Source of the DNA: Thermococcus sp. Bubb.Bath
GTDB taxonomy: Archaea; Methanobacteriota_B; Thermococci; Thermococcales; Thermococcaceae
NCBI RefSeq assembly: GCF_012027595.1
Contig: NZ_SNUR01000001.1
Coordinates: 124,001 to 188,000 of the forward strand
Length of the DNA stretch: 64,000 bases
Direction: 5' to 3'
Shown here: positions 15,493 through 23,816 of the stretch, piece by piece
Numbering within the stretch: position 1 is the first letter of the stretch
Layout: every line of letters starts with the position of its first letter
The notes under the pieces: generated by a model
Databases searched by the model: none
What the model saw: the letters and a program-made list of their open reading frames with translations, nothing else
What the model was told of the DNA's origin: nothing
Translations under genes and position numbers: made by a program

Positions 15493-17015
15493 CACTGACC
15501 ACCTCCCGCGGCGCTAACGGCTGGGGCAGGTTTGGCGGTAGGGTCGCCCTCAACCGGTTCGGGCCCCTCCTTGATGAGCTTCTTGACGAAGTAGAGCCAG
15601 ATGTAGAACAGTATCGTGTAGACCACTACAAATCCTATGAGGGTTGTTAAGACACTCGCCGTGGAGATATTCTGTGAAACACCATTTTTGACTGTGACCA
15701 TTCCCCAGACCATCCAGGGCTGCCTTCCGACCTCGTGAGTGAACCACCCTGCCTCGCTTGCAAGCCAGGGAAGGGGTACCGTAACCACGAGCACCTTGAG
15801 GAACCATCTGGCGTCGTAGAGTTTGCCGAGGAGAAGTAGAAGCACTCCAAGGCCGCCTATCAGGATGAAGAGCGTTCCGAGGCCGACCATAACACGGTAG
15901 GCGTAGAACATGAAGGCAACGGGTACGCTCTTCTCAAGAACCTGAACCATCTTCTGGTTGGCGTTCGGGTCGTTCGGGTTGATGCCGTAGGCTTTCATTA
16001 TGCTGTCAACGACCTCCTTCTTTACCTTCTCGTTGGCGTAGTTCGGGTTGTTCAAGACCTGCTGATACCAGACGTATTCCGCTGCGTCGTGCAGTCCGAG
16101 AACCTTTGCGTTCCAGTTACCAAAGGCGAGCCAGCTTAACATCTTTGGAATCTCTATTGCGTACTTTATCTCTTGGTTCTTTTCGTCGACGATTCCGAAG
16201 ACCACCATGGGTGCACCGACGGTCGTGTGGTAGAGACCCTCGTCCGCGGCCAACTTCGTCGGCTGGTACTGGGCTACAACCCTACCCTCCTCGTGGCCCG
16301 TTGGGTAGAGCTGTATTACCGAGCTTATGGCTAGGACGACTATTCCGATAGCAACTGCACTCCTTGCAACCTGAACGTGCCTCTTCTTGAGGAGATAATA
16401 AGCACCGACCGCTACAACTATGTACGCACCGGTGATTATGCCTGCGTTGATGGTGTGGGTGTACTCGCTAACGAGGATCGGGTTAAAGACGGCCTTCATG
16501 AAGTTGGTGAGCTCAGCCCTCGGTCCAAGGGGAGTGTTCCTAACGATGTACGCGCTTGGGGTCTGCTGCCAGCTGTTGGCTATGAGGATCCACAGGCCTG
16601 AGAGCGCCGAGCCAAGGGAAACAAAGAAGGCCGAAATCCAGCTGATGACTCTTGGAAGCCTGTCCATGCCGAAGAGGAGAACGCCGAGGAACGTTGACTC
16701 CAGCGCGAAGGCGAAGAGCCCCTCGAGCATCAGCGGCGGCCCGAAGATTGAGCCGACGAAGGTTGAGTAGTTGGCCCAGTTCGCTCCAAACTCGAACTCC
16801 ATGACGATTCCAGTTGGGACACCGAGCACGAAGAACACTCCGAGCCACTTGCTGAAGAACTTTGCAGCCTTATGCCACTGCTCCTCGTTGGTTATCGCTG
16901 CCATTGTCCAGAGTAGAAACACCATGAATCCCATCCCTATACTCGCCGGTACGAACAGCCAGTGGTAGCCGGCGGTAAGGGCGAACTGAATTCTGGACAG
17001 CAGTACGGGGTCCAT
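15492..17015 (-). CDS. cydA: cytochrome bd quinol oxidase subunit I
   Basis: Catalytic subunit that oxidises quinol and reduces O2 to water in the membrane. The 507-residue protein retains every key residue I could place: His18 (high-spin heme), His187 and Met376 (heme b558 ligands), Glu98 and Glu106 of the proton path (in LMLEGLFAFALESTF), the GRQPW motif at 430-434, and Lys254/Glu259 in the quinol loop. That full set argues for an active enzyme. The quinol loop is of the shorter type. The ATG follows GGAGGTG; a TATA box (CATTATAAG) lies near 17065-17075. The enzyme requires heme and quinone, both of which neighbouring genes appear to supply. Confidence 0.97.
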   Translation of the reverse strand: MDPVLLSRIQFALTAGYHWLFVPASIGMGFMVFLLWTMAAITNEEQWHKAAKFFSKWLGVFFVLGVPTGIVMEFEFGANWANYSTFVGSIFGPPLMLEGLFAFALESTFLGVLLFGMDRLPRVISWISAFFVSLGSALSGLWILIANSWQQTPSAYIVRNTPLGPRAELTNFMKAVFNPILVSEYTHTINAGIITGAYIVVAVGAYYLLKKRHVQVARSAVAIGIVVLAISSVIQLYPTGHEEGRVVAQYQPTKLAADEGLYHTTVGAPMVVFGIVDEKNQEIKYAIEIPKMLSWLAFGNWNAKVLGLHDAAEYVWYQQVLNNPNYANEKVKKEVVDSIMKAYGINPNDPNANQKMVQVLEKSVPVAFMFYAYRVMVGLGTLFILIGGLGVLLLLLGKLYDARWFLKVLVVTVPLPWLASEAGWFTHEVGRQPWMVWGMVTVKNGVSQNISTASVLTTLIGFVVVYTILFYIWLYFVKKLIKEGPEPVEGDPTAKPAPAVSAAGGGQ

Positions 17016-17132
17016 TCCACGTCACCTCCAGGTTTATCCCTCAAACGGGTATCAACGATGTCCAAACTTATAATGTTTTCGGGCATCTGAAAAAGGTTCT
17101 TCGTCAAAATAAAGAAAGTTTTGGGAGTTCAA

Positions 17133-17336
17133 TTAATTCTTTGCTTTTGGCTTCGTGAAGAACCCATCGCCGTGAACCTCTGCTTCATACTGGACAAAGC
17201 CCACGGTGAAGATCATTCCCACTATTATCCATACAACGTTGTGCACCAGGAATGCAAGCAACACGAACAGCAGTGTCAATGTTATCGCCGTTAGCCCCCA
17301 GATCACTTCCTTCCCGGTTTCAGCCTTCACAGCCAT
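17133..17336 (-). CDS. small two-helix membrane protein upstream of cydA, function unknown
   Basis: A 67-residue protein with two hydrophobic helices (residues about 12-29 and 31-46) and a short charged tail ending KPKAKN. A clear GGTGAT site precedes the ATG and a TATA box (GATATAAGG) lies near 17371-17380, so it is probably a real gene. Small subunits (CydX, CydS, CydY) stabilise bacterial bd oxidases; this protein could be an analogue because it lies directly upstream in the same direction. I see no sequence match to CydX, which has a single helix, so the link is positional only. Confidence 0.7.
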   Translation of the reverse strand: MAVKAETGKEVIWGLTAITLTLLFVLLAFLVHNVVWIIVGMIFTVGFVQYEAEVHGDGFFTKPKAKN

Positions 17337-17426
17337 GGTGCATCACCGCTCCTTAACTTTGGGTTCATTCCTTATATCATTTTCGTCCGTTAGGGTTTCT
17401 GAACTTCAACGGTGCTAGAATCAAAA

Positions 17427-17440
17427 GGGTTAAATACCCA
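17427..17440 (+). promoter_or_regulatory. promoter of the sulfide:quinone reductase operon
   Basis: GGGTTAAATACCC contains a TTAAATA TATA-like box embedded in an inverted repeat GGGT-N5-ACCC, about 50 bases before the start at 17485. A second divergent promoter serving the 67-residue gene lies at 17371-17393. Confidence 0.4.
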
Positions 17441-17484
17441 AACTTCCCAAATTTTTTAGACACACCTAACGAGGAGGTGCAGTT

Positions 17485-18633
17485 ATGGCGAAGGTTTTGA
17501 TACTCGGCGGGGGAACCGCCGGACTGGTCGCCGGAAGATACATAACGGAGGAAGCTAAGAGGCTTGGCATTGATGTTGACGTGACGATGGTTACCGCGAG
17601 CGAGAGGCACTACATGCCGCCGCTCTTCATGGAGGTGGCCTTAGGTTCAGCCGCTCCGCAGGAAACGTGGGCGCCGATAAAAAACGCCGAGAAAGTCTAC
17701 GGTTTCAAAGTTGACATCGACAGGGTTATTGATATAGACTTGGCGAATAGGGGGGTGAAGACCGAGAGCGGGAAGGTCTACGACTACGACTACCTGTTCC
17801 TCGGCCTTGGTGTGGAGTACGTCTGGGACAAGTACAAGGGCATGAACGAGTACGGATACCACAACTACACCCTCGAGGGAGCCCTTGAGCTCCATGAGAA
17901 GCTCTCCCGGTTCAATGGGGGAAAGGTGGTCATCTACACCCCGGAAGGGCCGCACCGCTGTGGAATTTACCCCTACGAGATGAGCCTCAACCTCAGGATG
18001 TACTTCGAGCACAGGGGCATAGAAAACGTTGAGATAACCGTCGTCCACCCGGACAAGGAGCCTGCCATCGGACTTGGGCCAGATTTGATAAGGTTCTTCA
18101 CGAGGGAGATGGATAAGGCTAACGTGAAGTTCATCCACAACGATGGCCATGTCGAGATAACGCCCGATAAAGTTGTTACCAAGAACGCCGAGCTTGAGTA
18201 CGACCTGCTCATAAAGATACCACCGATAAAGATACCGAAGCTAATGGAGTTCATGGCCAGCGATAAGGACCCGAGGTGGGCAAGGATTAATGGGCCTGAC
18301 TTCCGCTATCCCGGCTATGATGAAGTTTACATCGTCAGCGAGGCCAGCATGCCGCCGCTTGGGCTCTTGACTGCAGGAGTTCCGCTACACAACGCGGCTG
18401 TCGTTGCCTCCACGAGTATACTCCATCAGATACACGGAGGTTATCCTGTTGCTGAATACGCTCCAACTCTATGTCTCGGTCACGGATACAACACCGGTTT
18501 CTCCGGCAACTGTGAGTACGAGTGGAAGGGAGACAAATACAAGCGCCAGTGCTACCTGCTCTTCAAGAGTCCGCTCGTGAGACTGATGAAGGATTCCTTC
18601 TATAGAGGCTGGCTCGACAGCATGAGGGTGTGA
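17485..18633 (+). CDS. sqr: sulfide:quinone oxidoreductase-like flavoprotein
   Basis: Likely oxidises sulfide and reduces membrane quinone. The 382-residue protein has the FAD dinucleotide motif VLILGGGTAGLVAG at the N terminus, a second segment DYDYLFLGLGVEY and the C-terminal FAD region. Cysteines at 159 (in PHRCGIYPYE), 330 and 343 match positions of the redox pair of SQR enzymes; the third family cysteine near 128 is absent, as in some SQR types. A C-terminal amphipathic stretch (YLLFKSPLVRLMKDSFYRG) resembles the monotopic membrane anchor. The start has GAGGAGGTG. The next gene is a DUF1641 protein, a known SQR companion. Type II NADH dehydrogenase is the main alternative. Confidence 0.85.
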   Translation: MAKVLILGGGTAGLVAGRYITEEAKRLGIDVDVTMVTASERHYMPPLFMEVALGSAAPQETWAPIKNAEKVYGFKVDIDRVIDIDLANRGVKTESGKVYDYDYLFLGLGVEYVWDKYKGMNEYGYHNYTLEGALELHEKLSRFNGGKVVIYTPEGPHRCGIYPYEMSLNLRMYFEHRGIENVEITVVHPDKEPAIGLGPDLIRFFTREMDKANVKFIHNDGHVEITPDKVVTKNAELEYDLLIKIPPIKIPKLMEFMASDKDPRWARINGPDFRYPGYDEVYIVSEASMPPLGLLTAGVPLHNAAVVASTSILHQIHGGYPVAEYAPTLCLGHGYNTGFSGNCEYEWKGDKYKRQCYLLFKSPLVRLMKDSFYRGWLDSMRV

Positions 18634-18643
18634 GGTGGTGAAG

Positions 18644-19066
18644 ATGAGCGAAATCAATTTCACTCCTGAAGAGATAGCGGCCGTTAAAGAGCTCGTTGGA
18701 GTCGCTGTTGCGCTCAAACAGAGCGGAACCCTTGGCCTGCTCAAGGCGATGGCCGAGAACGGAGACCACCTTCTTGAGACAATATCCGAGGAGACGGAAC
18801 TCCTGAGGGTTGTGGCCGTTGGGAACGCAGCCCTTGAGCCCGTCAGGGAGCTTGAAACAGATGAGGTCATCGAGGTAGAGTGGAACACCGAGGAGCTCGT
18901 CAGGGCGCTCCTCAAGGCTTTAGCGAAGACCGACCCAAAGGAGGCTCCTAAAGTCGGCATGACCGCCGTGTTTGGCTACCTCCGGGACGAGGACGTCCAG
19001 AAGGGCCTTGGTTTCCTGCTAACCCTCGCAAAGAACCTTGGCGCTGCCATGAACGGCAAGCTCTGA
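18644..19066 (+). CDS. DUF1641 family protein
   Basis: A 140-residue soluble helical protein. The C-terminal VQKGLGFLLTLAKNLGAAM matches the DUF1641 pattern as I remember it. In aerobic archaea and some bacteria such genes lie beside sulfide:quinone or related flavin oxidoreductases; the biochemical role is not established. The ATG at 18644 has GAGGTGG upstream, 10 bases after the SQR stop. The same layout here strengthens the SQR assignment of the gene before it. Confidence 0.75.
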   Translation: MSEINFTPEEIAAVKELVGVAVALKQSGTLGLLKAMAENGDHLLETISEETELLRVVAVGNAALEPVRELETDEVIEVEWNTEELVRALLKALAKTDPKEAPKVGMTAVFGYLRDEDVQKGLGFLLTLAKNLGAAMNGKL

Positions 19067-19092
19067 CCCTTTCCTTCTTTGGGGGTGAAACC

Positions 19093-19980
19093 GTGAGGGT
19101 TCTCTTCACATACATGGGAGCGCCAACAACTCCCGATGAAATCGAGGACTTCATCTTCCGCTTTCTCTACGATATAAGGCACCACATAGGCCTCGACGTT
19201 CCCGGGGCGAGGGTGATAATCAGGGGAATAGCGAAGGCCAGGGCAAAAACCGTTAAGTCCCACTACGCCGTGATGAGTGGGAAGAGCCCCCTCGTTGACT
19301 ACATGCGCGAGATAGCCGAAAGGGTGAGCGAGAGAACCGGTCATGAGATAGAGCTCGGCATGTGCTACTCAAGGCCCCTCCTTGAGGAGCTTCAAGGACC
19401 TTTCGATTTGGTCTTCCCGATGTACCATGTTTACTCGAGCTCAACAACCGAGCGCTGTCTCGTCAAAATCCAAGAGCTTTTTGGAGAAGTCCCCTACGTT
19501 AGGGAGTGGCACGAGGATGAGAAGTTCATCAGGTGGGTCAGAGAGAATATACGGGCCGGTCTCAGGGAGAGCGGCTTTCAGGATCCTTACGTCATTCTTA
19601 GTGTTCACAGTCTTCCAAAGAGGGTCATAGACGAGGGCGACCCCTACCTCAAGAGCCATCAGAAGCTCGCGAAAACCATTATGGATGCCTTTGACCTTCC
19701 CTGGGAAATAGCCTTCCAGAGCAAGTTCGGTAAGGGTGAGTGGCTTGGCCCGGAGGTTCCTGAAGTCCTGAGGAGGCTGAAGGAAGAGAGAGTTGAAGAG
19801 GTTCTCGTCTACCCGCTCAGCTTCATAGTTGAGAACGTTGAGACTCTCTACGAGCTCGACGTTGAGTATAAAGAGGTTGCCGACGAGCTCGGTTTGAAGT
19901 ATTACCGTGCCAAGCTGAACCACCGTGATCCTCTGCTAATCGAGGCAATCTCGGAGGTGATTGAGAATGCATCCGGTTAA
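19093..19980 (+). CDS. hemH: ferrochelatase (HemH/CpfC family)
   Basis: Inserts Fe(II) into a porphyrin. The 295-residue protein shows the family motifs in order: SVHSLPKRVIDEGDPY with catalytic His172, AFQSKFGKGEWLGP, and YPLSFIVENVETLYELDVEY with Glu250. The residue equivalent to human His341 is Asn248. No additional Fe-S domain is present. Substrate could be protoporphyrin IX or coproporphyrin III; the AhbD-like gene across the locus would fit the latter. Archaea usually make heme by the siroheme route without this enzyme, so its presence is notable. GTG start with GGGGGTGA upstream; it overlaps the next gene by 14 bases. Confidence 0.92.
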   Translation: MRVLFTYMGAPTTPDEIEDFIFRFLYDIRHHIGLDVPGARVIIRGIAKARAKTVKSHYAVMSGKSPLVDYMREIAERVSERTGHEIELGMCYSRPLLEELQGPFDLVFPMYHVYSSSTTERCLVKIQELFGEVPYVREWHEDEKFIRWVRENIRAGLRESGFQDPYVILSVHSLPKRVIDEGDPYLKSHQKLAKTIMDAFDLPWEIAFQSKFGKGEWLGPEVPEVLRRLKEERVEEVLVYPLSFIVENVETLYELDVEYKEVADELGLKYYRAKLNHRDPLLIEAISEVIENASG

Positions 19981-20341
19981 AAACCAGAATCCTAAGGTGG
20001 AGGATATGAGGAGCCTCACAAACGCTTTCATAGCCTACATTATGGGCTTCGTTGGGGGAGTTCCCCTCATCCTGATGAAGGACACCGACGAGTTCACCAA
20101 GAAGCACGCGGCCTACTCCAGTGTCATGGGCTTCTTTGCCTGGCTGGCCTTTATGGCTGTATGGCACATGCCCGTGAACAGGAGTTATCCCCACTTCGGC
20201 CCGGCGATGTACATCGTCTACGCCTGGCTCATCTACGCGGCCTTTGGAATGTACACCTACCTCCACGGCAGACTCTACAGGATACCGGGAATAGACAGCC
20301 TCGCCGAAAAACTCATTAAGGGTCTCTCCAACGCCGTCTGA
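19967..20341 (+). CDS. DUF4870-like membrane protein
   Basis: A 124-residue protein with three to four hydrophobic segments (about residues 22-37, 49-66, 75-95). The layout resembles DUF4870/Tic20-like small membrane proteins, a loose group with no agreed function. The ATG lies inside the end of the ferrochelatase gene with GGAGGTG seven bases upstream, so the two are translationally coupled. Location between ferrochelatase and prenyl synthase suggests a role in the respiratory set, but nothing in the sequence shows it. Confidence 0.7.
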   Translation: MHPVKNQNPKVEDMRSLTNAFIAYIMGFVGGVPLILMKDTDEFTKKHAAYSSVMGFFAWLAFMAVWHMPVNRSYPHFGPAMYIVYAWLIYAAFGMYTYLHGRLYRIPGIDSLAEKLIKGLSNAV

Positions 20342-20351
20342 GGGATAGAGC

Positions 20352-21308
20352 ATGAGGAAAGCTCTTGCAATCTTTCTTTTCATACTCGTAGTTTTATCGC
20401 CCGTTCTTGCAGGGCCTCCATCCCAGGGAGACGAGTTCATGGGGAAGTTTATTGAGGCTATCAACACAGGGAATTACTCCCTGATAAAACCATATATGAG
20501 CGACGAGCTGAAGGCCCAGTTCACTGAGGATTATTTCCAGAACCTCCGGGAACTCACACTGAGGAACTATGGAAAGCTAAAAGGATTCACCTACGAGGGC
20601 AACGAGACTCAGGACGACCTTCTTCGGCTGAAGTATACGGTCGAGACCGAAAAGGGTTCTTTCCCTGTTCTCCTCGTGTACCACAAGGGTAAGCTCGTCG
20701 GCCTTGCCCTTGGAGTCGTGCCGGAGCCCAATCCTCTAGGTATGGTTGCGGCAATGGGCGGAGCGCTAATCGCTTTGGTTGGGGTTTACCTATTGAGGAA
20801 AAAGTTGAGCTTTCCGGAGCTTGCGCTTGGTTCCGGGCTGGCGTTAGTCCTCTCCATAATCCTGCCGTTTTACTCCCTGACCGGGACGCTCCTCCTACCG
20901 AGGGTGGTGGCAACCCCGGTGGTTTCTCTCCTAAGTGCGCTGACCATCGAGGTCGGGAAGTACTATCTGGCGAAGAACAGGGACGGTCTATCTTTAGGCC
21001 TCGGCCTTGGCATCGGCCAGTTCGTTCTCCTGGCCATTGGGACGTTCGTTGCCACAAACTTCATCATGAAGCTCCCGGTTTCGTTCACAGGCAACGTTTT
21101 GCCGCTATTCCTTGAGGCAGTTATCTTCACGGTCTTCTACGCCCTGAGCACCGAGGTCTACTCAAAGAGGAGGGACTTGATGCCCTTTGCAGTTTTTACG
21201 GCATTTGAGTTCCTCTCCCTTTACTCCCTCGGTCTCGGGAGTGTATACGGTTCACTGACAATAGCTCTAGCGGGAGTGGCAGTAGCGTGGAAGCTCGGAG
21301 GTGAGTGA
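20352..21308 (+). CDS. membrane protein with extracellular DUF3887-like domain, function unknown
   Basis: A 318-residue protein in three parts: a signal peptide (residues 1-20), an outside domain of about 110 residues resembling DUF3887/NTF2-like folds (KFIEAINTGNYSLIKPYM ... KGSFPVLLVYHKGKLVGLALG), and a C-terminal half with six or so helices. It follows the DUF4870 gene by ten bases and ends one base before the prenyl synthase gene. I do not recognise a catalytic motif. The membrane part could bind a lipid or quinone, but that is a guess from position. Confidence 0.7.
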   Translation: MRKALAIFLFILVVLSPVLAGPPSQGDEFMGKFIEAINTGNYSLIKPYMSDELKAQFTEDYFQNLRELTLRNYGKLKGFTYEGNETQDDLLRLKYTVETEKGSFPVLLVYHKGKLVGLALGVVPEPNPLGMVAAMGGALIALVGVYLLRKKLSFPELALGSGLALVLSIILPFYSLTGTLLLPRVVATPVVSLLSALTIEVGKYYLAKNRDGLSLGLGLGIGQFVLLAIGTFVATNFIMKLPVSFTGNVLPLFLEAVIFTVFYALSTEVYSKRRDLMPFAVFTAFEFLSLYSLGLGSVYGSLTIALAGVAVAWKLGGE

Positions 21309-22229
21309 ATGGAGTCACTCGATGCAAAGATGCTCGAACTCCTCGAAGGAAGTGTTGAACTGGCCCAGAAGGTCAGCGAATACGTAATAAAGAGTGGTGG
21401 AAAGAGGATAAGGCCGAGAATAGCCCTGGCCGTCTCAAAGGGTCTCGGCCTCGATGAGAAGGACACCCTCGACCTGGCCGCTTCGATAGAGCTCATCCAC
21501 ACGGCAAGTCTCATCCACGACGACATAGTAGACCTGGCCGAGAAGAGGAGGAACAACCCAACCGTTGTGATGCGCTGGGGGCCGGAGCTTGCCGTTCTGA
21601 GCGGCGACTTCCTCTTCATAAGGGCCCTCCGCGTTATAGCTTCCAAAAGGCTTGAGATGGTTGATTACGTTGCCAAAGTCGTTGAGGACATGGTGAAGGC
21701 GGAGATACTGCAAGAGGCAGTTAGGGGAACCGTCCACCTCGATGTTGAGACTTACTACAAAATCATCGACGGAAAGACGGGAAGGCTCTTCGGCGCTTCC
21801 TTTGCTCTCCCGGCATACTATCTTGAAAAACTCTTCTGGAGGGAGCTTGACAGGGCTGGGACGCTCGTGGGGAGGGCCTTCCAGATAGTTGACGACGTTT
21901 TGGACTACTTTCCAGGAACGGGGAAGGATCGCTTCAAGGACCTTTTGAACGGAAAAACGACGCTCCCGCTCATCCTCTACACGGAGAGGTACGGCTCGTC
22001 CCTCGTTGAGAAGGCGCTCAGAGAGCCTACTGAGGATAACCTCCTTGAGCTGTTTGAGAGGATGAAGAATGCAGGGGTCTTCAGGGAAGCCGTCGGGATC
22101 GCCAGGGATTTTGTAGATGAATCCCTGAGAAAAGTCTCGTCCCTTCCTTTTGAGTCTGAGGAGGTTGTCAAGCTTGTCTCGGGCTACTTTGAGAGGGTTT
22201 TTGCAAAGTTTGAAAACCTCTCGTCTTAG
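21309..22229 (+). CDS. long-chain polyprenyl diphosphate synthase
   Basis: Condenses isopentenyl diphosphate units into a long prenyl diphosphate, the tail donor for UbiA. The 306-residue protein has the first Asp-rich motif DDIVD (Asp71, Asp72, Asp75) in ELIHTASLIHDDIVD and the second in QIVDDVLDY near residue 200. A small residue (Ala66) five places before the first motif and the IspB-like context suggest a chain longer than geranylgeranyl. Thermococcales carry a separate C20 synthase for lipids, so a second enzyme fits quinone synthesis. GGAGGTGA precedes the ATG; it is last in the SQR operon. Confidence 0.9.
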   Translation: MESLDAKMLELLEGSVELAQKVSEYVIKSGGKRIRPRIALAVSKGLGLDEKDTLDLAASIELIHTASLIHDDIVDLAEKRRNNPTVVMRWGPELAVLSGDFLFIRALRVIASKRLEMVDYVAKVVEDMVKAEILQEAVRGTVHLDVETYYKIIDGKTGRLFGASFALPAYYLEKLFWRELDRAGTLVGRAFQIVDDVLDYFPGTGKDRFKDLLNGKTTLPLILYTERYGSSLVEKALREPTEDNLLELFERMKNAGVFREAVGIARDFVDESLRKVSSLPFESEEVVKLVSGYFERVFAKFENLSS

Positions 22230-22290
22230 GCTATCATCTTTCACACTTTGTATACAATCGTCCAAAAAGGTTTCGCGTATAGACGAAAAA

Positions 22291-22317
22291 GCTTAAAAAG
22301 GTCCGTTAGACAAACCT
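22291..22317 (+). promoter_or_regulatory. promoter of the Mrp operon
   Basis: GCTTAAAAAG (22291-22300) is a TATA-like box about 55 bases before the first Mrp start. It is followed by CAAACCT (22311-22317), the half-site seen near the rubredoxin, ferritin and other redox promoters. Confidence 0.4.
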
Positions 22318-22349
22318 AATGGATTTTTGGCTCATGCGGGGGGAAGGCA

Positions 22350-23816
22350 ATGATAGGTCTTCTGGCGTCAATGGCTTACTTCATTCCGCTCATAGGTGGA
22401 TTAATACTCTTCAGGTTAGACGAGAGAAAAGCCGATGCAGTGATGCTCGCATCCTTCATCTCGGCTTTAATTGCTCAGCTCAGCGTTGCCTACCTCTTTC
22501 TTACGGGGCATCTTGAGATGGTTCACATTCCCTACCTCACCACCGAGAGGCTCGGAGAGGCCTACGGGATAATAATCGACCCGATGAGCGTCCTAATCGG
22601 TACGGTTGTAGCCGTTGCGGGCTTCATATTCATGTTCTACGGCGTTGAATACATGAGCGAGAGGAACGTTGGCCATCCTGGTGGAAAGGGCAGGGGGCTT
22701 TTCTACGCTTGGATGACCCTCTTTGAGGGTGCGACACTTGGCTTCGTCTATTCTTCTACCTTCCTCGGCCTACTCATCTTCTTCGAGCTCATGGGGCTGG
22801 CGTGCTGGGGTGTTGTCAGCTACTACAACACGCCTGAGGCTAGGAGGGCCGGCTTCAAGGCCTTCATAATTCCGAACGTTGGGGCGATGATAGGGTTCTA
22901 CACGGCCATAGGAATAGGCATAACCCAGCTCCACGACCTGAGCCTGTTCTCGCTCTCCCGCGTTGCCCCATCAATAAAGCCCTGGCTGTTCATTGCGCTC
23001 CTCTTCGCTGGGTACACCAAGAGCGCCCAGTTCCCGACCTACTCCTGGATTCCGGACGCTATGGAGGCCCCAACTCCAGCAAGCGCATTCCTCCACGGCG
23101 CGGCGATGGTAGAGATGGGCGTTTACCTCGTTGCGAGAGTCCTCCAGTTCATCGGCCCGCTCCCAATCTGGGTGTTCTACTTCATGGCCATCATGGTCTC
23201 CCTCACGCTGCTCATCCCTATACTCAACTATCCCGTCCAGAAGGACGCGAAGAGGCTTTTGGCATATTCAACGGTTGCAGAAGCTGGAATAATGTTTTCC
23301 GGCTTAACCTTCGCTGCCCTCGGCCTTGACATTGGGCTTAAGGCAGCGATGTTCCAGCTTACTACGCACGCGTTCATAAAGGGACTCGGTTTCCTCACCG
23401 CCGGAACCTTCACTTACTCACTCGGAACGCTCGATTTAAGAAAGATAAGCGGGTTGAAGGACCTCCTCCCCGTGAACGGCTTCTCATGGGCGGTGGCTCT
23501 GCTCGGCTTGGCGGGCCTTCCGCCGATGGGGATAGCCTTTAGCAAGGCCGAGCTTTTAACTGACTTGGTTGCGCTCAAAACTACCTCTCTGGCCTGGTTT
23601 CCGGTAATTATGGTTCTCACGGACTCGGCGGTGTTCCTCTGGGTTGGAATGGGGTGGATAGGAAGGAACGTCTTTGGGAAACCGAGCGTGGAAAAGGCTC
23701 CAACCCACTGGATAATCAACGCCTCACTGATAACGCTCATAATCCTGACGCTGGTCTCGGCGATCCTTGCCTACCCGCTTGTCGAGGAAATAACCTTCTA
23801 TGGGGTGGGAGCATGA
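22350..23816 (+). CDS. antiporter-like subunit (MrpA N-terminal/NuoL type)
   Basis: Ion-translocating membrane subunit, 488 residues with about fourteen helices. The conserved channel residues are present: Glu in LIFFELMGL, Lys in FAGYTKSAQFPTYSWIPDAM and the following PTPASAFLHGAAMVEMGVYL, and Lys in helix 12 region (LGFLTAGTF context). It corresponds to the proton-antiporter half of MrpA or to the NuoL-like subunit of membrane hydrogenases. The start has GGGGGG upstream. First of nine rightward genes joined by overlaps; no hydrogenase or NuoB/C/D/I gene follows. Confidence 0.88.
   Translation: MIGLLASMAYFIPLIGGLILFRLDERKADAVMLASFISALIAQLSVAYLFLTGHLEMVHIPYLTTERLGEAYGIIIDPMSVLIGTVVAVAGFIFMFYGVEYMSERNVGHPGGKGRGLFYAWMTLFEGATLGFVYSSTFLGLLIFFELMGLACWGVVSYYNTPEARRAGFKAFIIPNVGAMIGFYTAIGIGITQLHDLSLFSLSRVAPSIKPWLFIALLFAGYTKSAQFPTYSWIPDAMEAPTPASAFLHGAAMVEMGVYLVARVLQFIGPLPIWVFYFMAIMVSLTLLIPILNYPVQKDAKRLLAYSTVAEAGIMFSGLTFAALGLDIGLKAAMFQLTTHAFIKGLGFLTAGTFTYSLGTLDLRKISGLKDLLPVNGFSWAVALLGLAGLPPMGIAFSKAELLTDLVALKTTSLAWFPVIMVLTDSAVFLWVGMGWIGRNVFGKPSVEKAPTHWIINASLITLIILTLVSAILAYPLVEEITFYGVGA

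Noticed and set aside
19093-19980. Ferrochelatase-like gene as a cobalt chelatase (CbiK/CbiX)
   Set aside because: The HSLP, QSK..WLGP and VETLYELD motifs are of the HemH/CpfC family.
17385-22309. Shared nine-base string GTCCGTTAG near two promoters (17385-17393 and 22301-22309)
   Set aside because: Orientation and distance to the TATA boxes differ, and a nine-base match can arise by chance in this length.
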